Positions 9,509 through 16,419 of a stretch of DNA of 41,588 nt are shown here, piece after piece. The position numbers were made by a program, and so were the translations under genes. Source of the stretch: an uncultured Caulobacterales bacterium (GTDB lineage: Bacteria > Pseudomonadota > Alphaproteobacteria > Caulobacterales > Caulobacteraceae); assembly GCA_903874895.1 (NCBI GenBank), contig CAIQUG010000058.1, forward strand, positions 1 through 41,588, written 5' to 3'. Within the stretch, counting starts at the first letter, position 1, and every line of letters starts with the position of its first letter. Below the pieces are notes generated by a model. That model saw only the letters and a program-made list of their open reading frames with translations. It did not search any database and was not told the DNA's origin.

Positions 9509-9886
9509 TCAGGGGCGCGTCGGCTCGACCGGCGCGCTCACATCCGCCGCCCAGGAGAAGCCCAGCACCGCGCCCTTGACCAGGGGCAGGATGATCAAGG
9601 TCAGGATCACCAGCGCCGGAAGGGTCACCGCCAGCACCCGCTCGGCGGGCCAGCTGATGATGAAGCCGAAGGCCAGCAAGGGCGCAACGATCAGGTGCCC
9701 GACGATCAGGATGGTGAAATAGGGCGGCGCATCATCAGCCCGGTAGCCCCCGTTGTTGTGGCCGCAGACATCGCAGGTCGGCCGCACCTTGAGATAGCCC
9801 TCGAACAGATGGCCCCGGCCACAGTTGGGGCATTTGCGCTGCAGACCGAATTTCAGGCCCCGCAGGATCCGGCTTTCACGCGCCAT
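9509..9886 (-). CDS. DUF983 membrane protein with zinc-ribbon
   Basis: A 125-residue protein of the DUF983 family. Two CxxC pairs near the N-terminus (CPNCGRGHLFEGY and CDVCG, about residues 19-41) look like a zinc ribbon. Two membrane helices follow (about 57-78 and 84-104). DUF983 genes are often found near cytochrome oxidase genes in alphaproteobacteria, but not here. The start MARESRILRGLKFGLQRKCP fits the family; the longer open frame upstream does not. Function unknown. Confidence 0.87.
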   Translation of the reverse strand: MARESRILRGLKFGLQRKCPNCGRGHLFEGYLKVRPTCDVCGHNNGGYRADDAPPYFTILIVGHLIVAPLLAFGFIISWPAERVLAVTLPALVILTLIILPLVKGAVLGFSWAADVSAPVEPTRP

Positions 9887-10006
9887 GGTGTCCTTTCGTG
9901 CGGACCTCGCCGCTCGATTGACCAACAGGTAATCCCCCACAGCGCATAATCCAAGGATGGACGCGCGATGGACCGAAACGCCGCAGGCCATACGGGGCGA
10001 ATCCGC

Positions 10007-10034
10007 TTGTACGTCCCACGCCCGAGACTAGATT
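10007..10034 (+). promoter_or_regulatory. Possible sigma-70 type promoter for the 10077 gene
   Basis: TTGTAC and TAGATT are separated by 16 bases and lie about 45 bases before the ATG at 10077. Both hexamers are near consensus in an otherwise GC-rich region. The upstream part (9887-10006) shows no gene. Confidence 0.4.
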
Positions 10035-10076
10035 GTCCGCCAACTGTGCTGGCGAACGTACTGGAGCTCCCTCGAC

Positions 10077-10439
10077 ATGCATGCCCTCGACCGGACCCGC
10101 GACGCCATCTTTGTGGAGCGCCTCCATGCCAAGTCCCTGGTCCAGGGCCTGACCTGGATCACGACCGAACATGAAGGCCGCTACCAGGTCCATGTGGGGG
10201 AATTCATCGTCGAGATCGGCGAGGGGTCCGGTGATCCGGAGAATGCCGACCCGGAAATCCTGATATGCCGTCCCGACGGCCGGGCGCTGGAGATCCTGAC
10301 CCCCTCGATCCTGCCGGAGTCCCGGGTGGAAGGCGTGGTGCCGCGTCGCCAGGCCTTCGGCGAAATCTACGAGGCGGCCCGCCGCATGGCGCTGGGCGTC
10401 GACAAGGTGCTCGAAGACCTGATCCTAAAACTGATGTAA
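10077..10439 (+). CDS. Conserved-looking hypothetical protein, 120 residues
   Basis: I do not recognise this protein. It is 120 residues, soluble, mixed alpha/beta, and has no signal peptide or membrane helix. Residues 20-70 look like beta strands (LTWITTEHEGRYQVHVGEFI, EILICRPDGRALEIL). The C-terminus is a helix (FGEIYEAARRMALGVDKVLEDL). Codon use and a plausible promoter upstream support a real gene. It lies 55 bases before kdoO on the same strand with a hairpin between, so it may be co-transcribed. Confidence 0.7.
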   Translation: MHALDRTRDAIFVERLHAKSLVQGLTWITTEHEGRYQVHVGEFIVEIGEGSGDPENADPEILICRPDGRALEILTPSILPESRVEGVVPRRQAFGEIYEAARRMALGVDKVLEDLILKLM

Positions 10440-10447
10440 GCCCGGCT

Positions 10448-10464
10448 CGCGGGGAGACCCCGCG
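10448..10464 (+). other. Perfect 7-bp hairpin between the 10077 gene and kdoO
   Basis: CGCGGGG, loop AGA and CCCCGCG pair perfectly 8 bases after the stop at 10439. No T-run follows, so it is a weak terminator candidate or an mRNA-stabilising hairpin between the two genes. Confidence 0.4.
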
Positions 10465-10494
10465 CCCGGATTCAGGACGGAACGGAGCCCCGCC

Positions 10495-11355
10495 ATGGCG
10501 CAGGTGATCGAAGCTCGGATCGGTGACGACCCTCGGGGGCTGACAGAGGCGCTGGAGGACGGCGGCTTGATCCTGCTGCCGCAGACGCCCTTCGAAATCC
10601 TGCAGGACGAAAAGCCCCTGATGGATCCGGCGATCTTCTCGGGCGGGTCGAAGAATGTGAGCTATGCACCGGACTCCGGCCATCTGGGCGGCACCTGTCT
10701 GGAGGGCGAGGCCCTGGAGCGATGCCGCGCCATGGTGGCCCGCTACGCCACCTTTGCCCGGACCCTGCTGCAGCAGGTCGCACCGAGCTATCTGGCCACG
10801 GCAGAGCAGCGCCGCACCAGTTTCCGGCCGGGGGAGGTCTCGAGCCGCGCCCTCAGCCCCCGCAAGGACGACCGTCTTCTGCACGTGGACGCGTTTCCGG
10901 CCAACCCGAACCAGGGCCGCCGCATCCTGCGCGTCTTCACCAACGTCAATCCGGAGGGGCGATCGCGGCACTGGCGGCTCGGGGACCAGTCCTTCGAGGC
11001 CTTTGCCCGGGACTTCAGCCCGCGGCTCAAGTCCGGTCCCGGTCCTCTCGCGGCGACCGTCCTGCAAACCCTGAAGATCACCAAGGGGCGACGCACCCCC
11101 TATGACGCGGCCATGCTGCAGCTGCACGACCTTGGCAAGCTGGATGCCGACTTCCAGGCCCGCACGCCCCAGCAAGAGGTCCACCTGCCGGCCGGTGCCT
11201 GCTGGATCGTCTATACAGACAGTGTCCTGCACGCCGCCATGGCTGGCCAGCACGCCTTCGAGCAGACCTTTCTGCTGCCGCCTGAGGGGATGGCGGCCCC
11301 GGACAAGGCCCCGATCCGGATCCTGGAGCGCCTGCTGGACCGGCCGTTGGGGTAA
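10495..11355 (+). CDS. kdoO: Kdo hydroxylase family protein (Fe(II)/2-oxoglutarate dioxygenase)
   Basis: A 286-residue protein resembling KdoO, which hydroxylates the Kdo sugar of lipid A inner core at carbon 3 to give Ko, using Fe(II), oxygen and 2-oxoglutarate. The iron-binding HxD is at H130/D132 in LLHVDAFP, with the distal His probably H246 in TDSVLHAAM. A conserved RILRVFTNVNPEG strand follows the HxD and a KTRR-like region lies in the middle. There is no signal peptide, consistent with action on the cytoplasmic face. No lipid A genes lie nearby. The family fit is good; substrate specificity is inferred. Confidence 0.82.
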   Translation: MAQVIEARIGDDPRGLTEALEDGGLILLPQTPFEILQDEKPLMDPAIFSGGSKNVSYAPDSGHLGGTCLEGEALERCRAMVARYATFARTLLQQVAPSYLATAEQRRTSFRPGEVSSRALSPRKDDRLLHVDAFPANPNQGRRILRVFTNVNPEGRSRHWRLGDQSFEAFARDFSPRLKSGPGPLAATVLQTLKITKGRRTPYDAAMLQLHDLGKLDADFQARTPQQEVHLPAGACWIVYTDSVLHAAMAGQHAFEQTFLLPPEGMAAPDKAPIRILERLLDRPLG

Positions 11356-11481
11356 CCACCCTTTAAACTCGAGATGTAGTTAACCATATGTAATCACGCC
11401 TCTTTGGGGAGGACGCTTGCGCCCCGGTACGCCCTATGGTGCGGTCCGGCCGTCGCGTATCTGACAGGTTCGAGGTCGTTC

Positions 11482-11904
11482 ATGTCCACCCCTCCGGAAA
11501 TCATTGCATTCGTGGCGGGATTTCCGATCCTTCTGGCCCATCTGGGCATCGGACTCGTGGCGTTCGTCCTGTGGGCCTTTGTCTACACCCTGTGCTCCCG
11601 TGGGCAGGAAATCGCCCAGATCCGCGACGGCAACCAGGGATCCGCGGTCCTCTACGGCGTGACCCTGTTCGCCCTTGTCCTCCCCCTCGCCCGTGCCCTG
11701 ACGGCGGCCAATGGCTGGCTCGACATGGCCGTCTGGAGCGGAGTTGCCGGTCTGGTCCAGCTGACGCTGTTTGCCGTGACCGACCTCGTGCTGGCGGGCC
11801 TGGGCGGACGAGTGAGGGACACGGGGGACGTGTCCGCCGCCGTGTTGCTGGGTGCTGCGCGGCTGGCAACGGCCTGGCTGTTCAGCGCCGCCCTCGCCCT
11901 CTGA
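11482..11904 (+). CDS. DUF350 inner-membrane protein
   Basis: A 140-residue protein with four hydrophobic helices (about 8-40, 55-72, 80-103 and 115-138). It shows the DUF350 pattern: a charged loop QEIAQIRDGNQGSAVLYGVTL between helices 1 and 2. DUF350 (YjfL-like) proteins are small membrane proteins of unknown biochemical role, often in envelope-stress gene groups. The start at 11482 (MSTPPEI) is chosen because the upstream part of the frame is not protein-like. The region before it (11356-11481) is locally AT-rich (TTTAAACTC, GTTAACCATATG) and may be the promoter. The next gene starts 7 bases after the stop. Confidence 0.82.
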   Translation: MSTPPEIIAFVAGFPILLAHLGIGLVAFVLWAFVYTLCSRGQEIAQIRDGNQGSAVLYGVTLFALVLPLARALTAANGWLDMAVWSGVAGLVQLTLFAVTDLVLAGLGGRVRDTGDVSAAVLLGAARLATAWLFSAALAL

Positions 11905-11911
11905 ACCGGCC

Positions 11912-12757
11912 ATGCGCCTTCCGCCGCCCATCGTGATCTTTCCCCTGGCCACCGCCCTCGTGGCGATCCTGGCCCTCACGCTGCGGAGCCACCACGACGC
12001 GCCCGCCGTCGCGCCGCTGCCGCCGAACGCCCAGGCCCTGGCGGACCTGACCCAGATCGATTTCCTGGCCCTGCGGACGCCGCCCCGCGACCGGTTCCGA
12101 CTGGTCCGTGGCGCTGCGGCCTCGGTGTCCGACCGGGGCGTGTGGCTCACCGCGGCAGGGGTGGTGGCCGGGTGCCGGGCACCGATGGTGATGGCAACGC
12201 CCCTGCGCGGTCTGCCGGCCCATGTGCTCGGGGCTCCGGTCGACGGCCTGGTGCTGCTCACCACCACCGCAGGCGCGCCGGCCCTGCCCCTCGGCGAGCA
12301 TTCCCCGGCCCGGGCCGAGCGCGCGTTTACCCCGGGCTTTCCCCGGCAGGCACCGGGGGAACTGACCGCCAAGATGCTGTCCGGCGCCGTCGGTCCGGCG
12401 GGGATGGATATCTATGCCGAGACCGGCCGCACCGATGGACTGGGCGATGCCGTGGGGAGCGGACTCATGTCCATTGCCGGAACCCCGGTACTGGACGAGG
12501 CCGGCCGACTGGTGGGCGTGGCCGTCAAGGAAGCCCCGCGGCGGGGCATCGTGGTCGCCCGCTCCCTCGCCAGTCTGAAGCGGGCCATGGCCGTGGCGCA
12601 CGTGCGTCCGTCACCCGGTGCGGAGGGCCGCCCGGTGACCGTGGACAATTACGGGATCGTGGCGGACACCCTGCGGCTGAACGGAACCGTTTCGGCGGTG
12701 GTATGCACCGACCCGGCGGACGGGGCGCTCAGCGTTCTTCGTGAAATCGGTCGTTGA
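11912..12757 (+). CDS. Trypsin-like protein lacking catalytic His and Ser (pseudo-protease)
   Basis: A 281-residue protein with an N-terminal membrane anchor or signal (about residues 6-25), then a chymotrypsin-fold pattern. The usual TAAHVV block reads TAAGVVAGC, with Gly83 in place of the catalytic His. The Asp block VDGLVLLTT keeps D111. The strands PALPLGEH and AFTPGFPRQAPGEL are typical. The GxSGGP block reads SIAGTPVLDEAGRLVGV, with Ala189 in place of Ser. So the fold is kept but catalysis should be lost. It is 7 bases after DUF350 and probably co-translated with it. The last 29 bases overlap the convergent HPr gene. The role may be ligand binding in the periplasm. Confidence 0.75.
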   Translation: MRLPPPIVIFPLATALVAILALTLRSHHDAPAVAPLPPNAQALADLTQIDFLALRTPPRDRFRLVRGAAASVSDRGVWLTAAGVVAGCRAPMVMATPLRGLPAHVLGAPVDGLVLLTTTAGAPALPLGEHSPARAERAFTPGFPRQAPGELTAKMLSGAVGPAGMDIYAETGRTDGLGDAVGSGLMSIAGTPVLDEAGRLVGVAVKEAPRRGIVVARSLASLKRAMAVAHVRPSPGAEGRPVTVDNYGIVADTLRLNGTVSAVVCTDPADGALSVLREIGR

Positions 12758-13010
12758 TCAGCTGCACCAGGGTCTCGACCGCGGTTTCCGCGTCCGGTCC
12801 TTCCGCGGTGATCTCGATCATCGTGCCGATCCCCGCCGCCAGCATCATCAGGCCCATGATCGACTGGGCGTCCACGGTCTGACCGTCCCGGCTGACGCGG
12901 ATCTCGGCGTCGAACTGGGCAGCAGTCTTGACGAACTTGGCGGAAGCGCGGGCATGAAGTCCGCGCTCGTTGATGATCTCCACCTCCCGAGCCACGCGGA
13001 CGTCGGTCAT
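12729..13010 (-). CDS. HPr phosphocarrier protein
   Basis: A 93-residue HPr of the phosphotransferase system. The phosphoryl-accepting His is H19 in NERGLHARAS. The HprK target Ser is S50 in AQSIMGLMML. The 31-residue spacing between them equals His15-Ser46 of classical HPr. It is the last gene of the chvI-chvG-hprK-EIIA-HPr chain and its ATG overlaps the EIIA stop as ATGA. There is no sugar permease here, so HPr probably works in regulation, linked to HprK. Its 3' end overlaps the convergent trypsin-like gene by 29 bases. Confidence 0.95.
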   Translation of the reverse strand: MTDVRVAREVEIINERGLHARASAKFVKTAAQFDAEIRVSRDGQTVDAQSIMGLMMLAAGIGTMIEITAEGPDAETAVETLVQLINDRFHEER

Positions 13011-13411
13011 TTTTCCCCCGACAGGACATAGGATGCGACGCTGATATACTTGCGTCCGGCGTCCTGGGCCGCCGCGACGCAGACGGCCAGGGGCTCGCGC
13101 CCACGGACGCTGGCCAGCTTGATGAGCATGGGCAGGTTGAGGCCGGCAATCACTTCGGCCTGGGTCTCGTCCATCACCGAAATGGCCAGGTTGGACGGGG
13201 TGCCGCCGAACATGTCGGTGAGCAGGATCACACCCTCTCCTGAATTGACCGACAGGGCCGCGCGCACAATGTCCGCGCGTCGACGCTCCATGTCGTCATC
13301 CGGGCCGATGGATATGGCGACCAGCTGGGACTGGGAACCGACGACGTGCTCCATGGCGGCCACGAACTCTTCCGCGAGGCGCCCGTGGGTGACGATCACA
13401 AGACCGATCAT
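13007..13411 (-). CDS. PTS EIIA component, mannose-type fold
   Basis: A 134-residue EIIA-Man fold protein. It starts MIGLVIVTHGRLAEEF with the phosphoryl-accepting H9, and carries the family stretch ILLTDMFGGTPSNLA. A GAGGAAGG site just before the ATG at 13411 supports this start over the open frame upstream. EIIA-Man proteins of this kind in alphaproteobacteria are regulatory because no EIIB/C genes are present. It receives phosphate from HPr, which is encoded next with an ATGA overlap. It is separated from hprK by about 100 bases that contain an inverted repeat (13477-13506). Confidence 0.94.
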   Translation of the reverse strand: MIGLVIVTHGRLAEEFVAAMEHVVGSQSQLVAISIGPDDDMERRRADIVRAALSVNSGEGVILLTDMFGGTPSNLAISVMDETQAEVIAGLNLPMLIKLASVRGREPLAVCVAAAQDAGRKYISVASYVLSGEK

Positions 13412-13476
13412 ACCTTCCTCTTGGAGGACGCCCCCCACCGCTCCGGAGCCTCATCCCCAAGGCTCCGTTCGGCTGC

Positions 13477-13506
13477 TTTGATACGCCGGTTATCCGGTGT
13501 GTCAAA
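13477..13506. repeat. 13-bp inverted repeat between hprK and the EIIA gene
   Basis: TTTGATACGCCGG and CCGGTGTGTCAAA face each other around TTAT. As plus-strand RNA, all 13 positions pair (two as G-U). As minus-strand RNA, the direction of the operon, two A-C mismatches appear. A second short repeat (GGAGCC/GGCTCC, 13445-13466) lies beside it. It begins 9 bases after the hprK stop. It could be an operator or a hairpin that changes expression between hprK and the EIIA/HPr genes. Confidence 0.5.
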
Positions 13507-13514
13507 CAGCGACG

Positions 13515-13955
13515 TTACGGCAGTCGAGCGAGGCGGTTGATCCGTGGCACGGCGGACGCGTCGCGGGCCGTGACCCGGGCCAGGGGCAGAGGCCGTCCCA
13601 TGACCGACGTTGTCTGTGGCTCGGGAACCCGTTCGAGCTCGAGGCCGGCGGGCTGACAGTCGATGCAGAGATGGATCCCGGACCAGTCCCGACACTGGTT
13701 CTCGCTCTGGACGCCCTGACCGCGAAGTTCGATCAGGCCGGCCAGTGTCGGAGGGGCCCGGCCGAACAGCCGCCCGCCATCGGTCCAGACCAGAACCCGG
13801 TCATCGGCCACCAGCCACCAGCCGTCTGCGATCAGCCGCAGGGCCAGATCACTCTTGCCCACGCCGGAGGGACCACACAACAGAACGCCCCGCCAGTCCC
13901 CCGCCTGCAGTCGCGTCACCAGGGTGGCGTGCAGGATCGGCGCGGCGTCGCTCAA
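13515..13955 (-). CDS. hprK: HPr kinase/phosphorylase, short alphaproteobacterial form
   Basis: A 146-residue protein equal to only the catalytic C-terminal domain of HprK; Gram-positive HprK is about 310 residues. The P-loop is GPSGVGKS (28-35), followed by the ADDRV block (about 50) and the family signature near LIELRGQGV. It phosphorylates, and removes phosphate from, the regulatory Ser of HPr (S50 of the protein encoded at 12729-13010). Its ATG overlaps the chvG stop as ATGA, so its synthesis is coupled to the sensor kinase. The short form is normal in alphaproteobacteria. Confidence 0.93.
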   Translation of the reverse strand: MSDAAPILHATLVTRLQAGDWRGVLLCGPSGVGKSDLALRLIADGWWLVADDRVLVWTDGGRLFGRAPPTLAGLIELRGQGVQSENQCRDWSGIHLCIDCQPAGLELERVPEPQTTSVMGRPLPLARVTARDASAVPRINRLARLP

Positions 13956-15589
13956 ACCCGGCGTTCCGGCAGGGTGACGGTAAAGCGCGCGCCCAGCACC
14001 GCACCGTCGGGACCGAGGCGGTTTTCCGCCTTGATGTGACCCCCGTGGGCCTCGATGATCTGCCGGGCGATGGACAGACCCAGGCCGGAATTGCCGCCGA
14101 AGGCCTGCCCCCTTGGACGGGCGGTGTAGAACCGCTCGAAGATGGTCTCGAGGTTTTCCACCGGGATCCCCGGGCCGTCATCCTCGACCCGCACCACCGC
14201 CGCGCTCCGGCCTGCCCGGTCCGCTGGCTCTCGGGTCAGGCGGACGCGCACGACGCCGGCCGGCGGACTGAAGCTGCGGGCATTGTCGATCAGGTTGCGG
14301 AACACCTGGCCGAAGGGCGTTTCCCGCCCGCTGATCAGGGCGCTGTCGCCGCCGGTGGGCAACTCAAGGCTGACGCTCGGTGCCTCTCCGGCCACCTCGA
14401 GGGTGTAGGTTCCCACGATGTCCGTCAGCAGGCGGTCCAGGGCCACGCTGCGCGGCGCCTCCCGGGAGAGTTCCGCATCAATGCGCGAGGCATTGGAGAT
14501 GTCGGTGATCAGTCGGTCCATGCGCCGGACGTCCGACTTCAGGATTCCCATGAGACGACTGCGCACGGGGGAGTCCGGCGGGGCCATCTCGAGGGTTTCC
14601 ACAGCCGAGCGAATGGAGGTCAGCGGGTTCTTGATCTCGTGCGCCACGTCGGCGGCAAACCGGTCGATGGCGTCGAGCCGCGCCGAGAGGGTCTCGGTCA
14701 TGCTCTCCAGGGACCGGGTCAGGTCCCCCAGCTCATCGCCGCGGGACGCGAGATCGGGCAGCGACATGGCCCGGGCCCGGGCCAGGCGCACGCTGTCCGC
14801 CGCCCGGGCGAGGCGAAGGACCGGGCGGGCCACCAGATGATCCAGCAGCACCGCCGACACCAGCATCACGAAGACGGCAATGAGAATGAACGGCACCATG
14901 GTCAGGCGCTGGGCAGCGACGATCTCGTCGACTCCGCCCGCCTCGACGGTGAGCACTCCCAGCACCCGCTGGACGTTCTGGATCGGGATCGAGACGCTGA
15001 CCAGCCGTCCGCCCGCCTCGGACTCGCGTACATGCGTCATCCGACGACCGGCCAGGGCCTCGCGCACCTCCGCCTGCTCCGCAGCGTGGGCGGCGGCCAC
15101 GCGCCGGGCCTCGTTCCCGGAGCCGAAGGGCAGGGCGAAACCCGGGCGGCGGGCGGGCTTTAGGGTGCGTTCCAGCACCCGGTCAGCGATCACGTCCGTA
15201 TCCGCCAGCAACTTGCCGTTGGCGTCATAGAGGCGCGCCCGCTCCGAGGACGGCAGGCCGAGGAGGGTCAGGATGGCCACCGCCCGGTCCGCGTTCATCC
15301 GCGGCTCCGGCTCGCCCTCGGTCGCCGCATTGACGATGGCATAGGACAGGAGCTGGCTCTGGGTCGTCAGGCTGTCCAGCCGCGCCGTGACGAGGCCTCG
15401 GCGGAATTCATTGAACACAAGGGCCCCGGCGATCAACACGACCATGCCCAGCAGGTTCAACAGCAGAATCAGCCGCCCGAGCCGCGACCCGGTGAGGGGA
15501 ATGCGGTCCGCGGCCCTGCGGCCCCGGGAGGGGACCGCGACCCGAGCCCCGGCGGGCTCAGGATTCCCGATATCGGTAGCCAACGCCAT
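13952..15589 (-). CDS. chvG: ChvG-type sensor histidine kinase
   Basis: A 545-residue membrane sensor kinase, partner of ChvI. Membrane helices lie at about 38-60 and 225-247 with a periplasmic sensing domain between them. A HAMP linker follows, then the H-box [15 protein letters not shown] with H317. The N-box is [10 protein letters not shown], and the ATP-binding G-boxes are VEDDGPGIP and [13 protein letters not shown]. ChvG/ExoS proteins sense envelope and acid stress in this class. The ATG at 15589 lies inside the end of chvI (32-base overlap). I see no better start downstream before the first membrane helix. The stop overlaps hprK as ATGA. Confidence 0.94.
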   Translation of the reverse strand: MALATDIGNPEPAGARVAVPSRGRRAADRIPLTGSRLGRLILLLNLLGMVVLIAGALVFNEFRRGLVTARLDSLTTQSQLLSYAIVNAATEGEPEPRMNADRAVAILTLLGLPSSERARLYDANGKLLADTDVIADRVLERTLKPARRPGFALPFGSGNEARRVAAAHAAEQAEVREALAGRRMTHVRESEAGGRLVSVSIPIQNVQRVLGVLTVEAGGVDEIVAAQRLTMVPFILIAVFVMLVSAVLLDHLVARPVLRLARAADSVRLARARAMSLPDLASRGDELGDLTRSLESMTETLSARLDAIDRFAADVAHEIKNPLTSIRSAVETLEMAPPDSPVRSRLMGILKSDVRRMDRLITDISNASRIDAELSREAPRSVALDRLLTDIVGTYTLEVAGEAPSVSLELPTGGDSALISGRETPFGQVFRNLIDNARSFSPPAGVVRVRLTREPADRAGRSAAVVRVEDDGPGIPVENLETIFERFYTARPRGQAFGGNSGLGLSIARQIIEAHGGHIKAENRLGPDGAVLGARFTVTLPERRV

Positions 15590-16289
15590 AAAGGGTCTCG
15601 ATCGCGTCGAACTCGTTATCCACTTGGCGGAACTTCTTGCGCATCCGCTTCACGTGACTGTCGATCGTCCGGTCATCCACGTAGACCTGATCGTCATAGG
15701 CGGCATCCATCAGGTTGTCCCGGCTCTTAACGAAGCCCGGCCGTTGGGCCAGGGACTGCAGCAACAGGAATTCGGTCACGGTCAGCTTCACAGGCTTGCC
15801 GTCCCACAGGCAGTCATGCCGGGCGGGATCCAGGGTCAGCTTGCCTCGCTTGAGGGCCTTGGATGCGGCCGCGGCGGCGTTGACACCGGCACTGGTCCCG
15901 AGGTCGAGCTGGTCCTCGGCATCCTCCGGCCGGGCCCGGCGGAGCACCGCCTTCACCCGCTCGATCAGCAGGCGCTGGGAGAACGGCTTGTGGATGTAGT
16001 CGTCGGCACCGAGGTTGAAGCCCAGGATCTCGTCGATCTCCTCGTCCTTCGAGGTGAGCATGATCACCGGAATGGCGGAGGTCTGGCGCAGGCGACGCAG
16101 CAGTTCCATCCCGTCCATCCGCGGCATCTTGACGTCGAGGATGGCCAGATCCGGCGGATTGGACTCGAGCGCCGCCAGTCCGGACGCACCGTCATAGTAG
16201 GACGCCACCTCGTGACCGTGGCTCTCCAGGGCCAGCGAAACCGAGGCCACAATGTTCTCGTCGTCGTCTACTAGGGTGATCTTCGCCAT
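15558..16289 (-). CDS. chvI: ChvI-type response regulator (OmpR family)
   Basis: A 243-residue response regulator. The receiver domain has the acidic pocket DDD at 8-10, phospho-acceptor D52 in [13 protein letters not shown], and K104-region MLTSKDEE. The OmpR/PhoB winged-helix domain occupies about 140-240 and includes [17 protein letters not shown] and [16 protein letters not shown]. It is the first gene of the chvI-chvG-hprK-EIIA-HPr chain. Its promoter lies in 16290-16419, shared with the divergent unknown gene at 16420, which also contains a CtrA-type box. It controls envelope genes in related bacteria. Confidence 0.95.
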   Translation of the reverse strand: MAKITLVDDDENIVASVSLALESHGHEVASYYDGASGLAALESNPPDLAILDVKMPRMDGMELLRRLRQTSAIPVIMLTSKDEEIDEILGFNLGADDYIHKPFSQRLLIERVKAVLRRARPEDAEDQLDLGTSAGVNAAAAASKALKRGKLTLDPARHDCLWDGKPVKLTVTEFLLLQSLAQRPGFVKSRDNLMDAAYDDQVYVDDRTIDSHVKRMRKKFRQVDNEFDAIETLYGVGYRYRES

Positions 16290-16378
16290 GGGCTCGCCGT
16301 TCGGGGAGGTCGTGAGAATGGGTCGTCAGAGGGAAACGCGGGGATCGCCCGTGTGACACCCTCCGACGTGATGTGGGA

Positions 16379-16393
16379 TTAAGTCGCATTTAA
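16379..16393 (+). promoter_or_regulatory. Perfect CtrA-type box TTAA-N7-TTAA
   Basis: The sequence TTAAGTCGCATTTAA matches the CtrA consensus exactly, with seven bases between the half-sites. It lies between divergent chvI and the gene at 16420, ending 26 bases before that ATG. In a region this GC-rich, a chance match in a promoter is unlikely. It probably controls the 16420 gene; an effect on chvI is also possible. Confidence 0.65.
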
Positions 16394-16419
16394 GCCAATT
16401 CAGCGACTGTCTGGAGACC

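Noticed and set aside
11379-11394. GTTAACCATATGTAAT before the DUF350 gene as a CtrA box
   Set aside because: The second half-site does not match TTAA at seven bases, so I treat it only as AT-rich promoter sequence.
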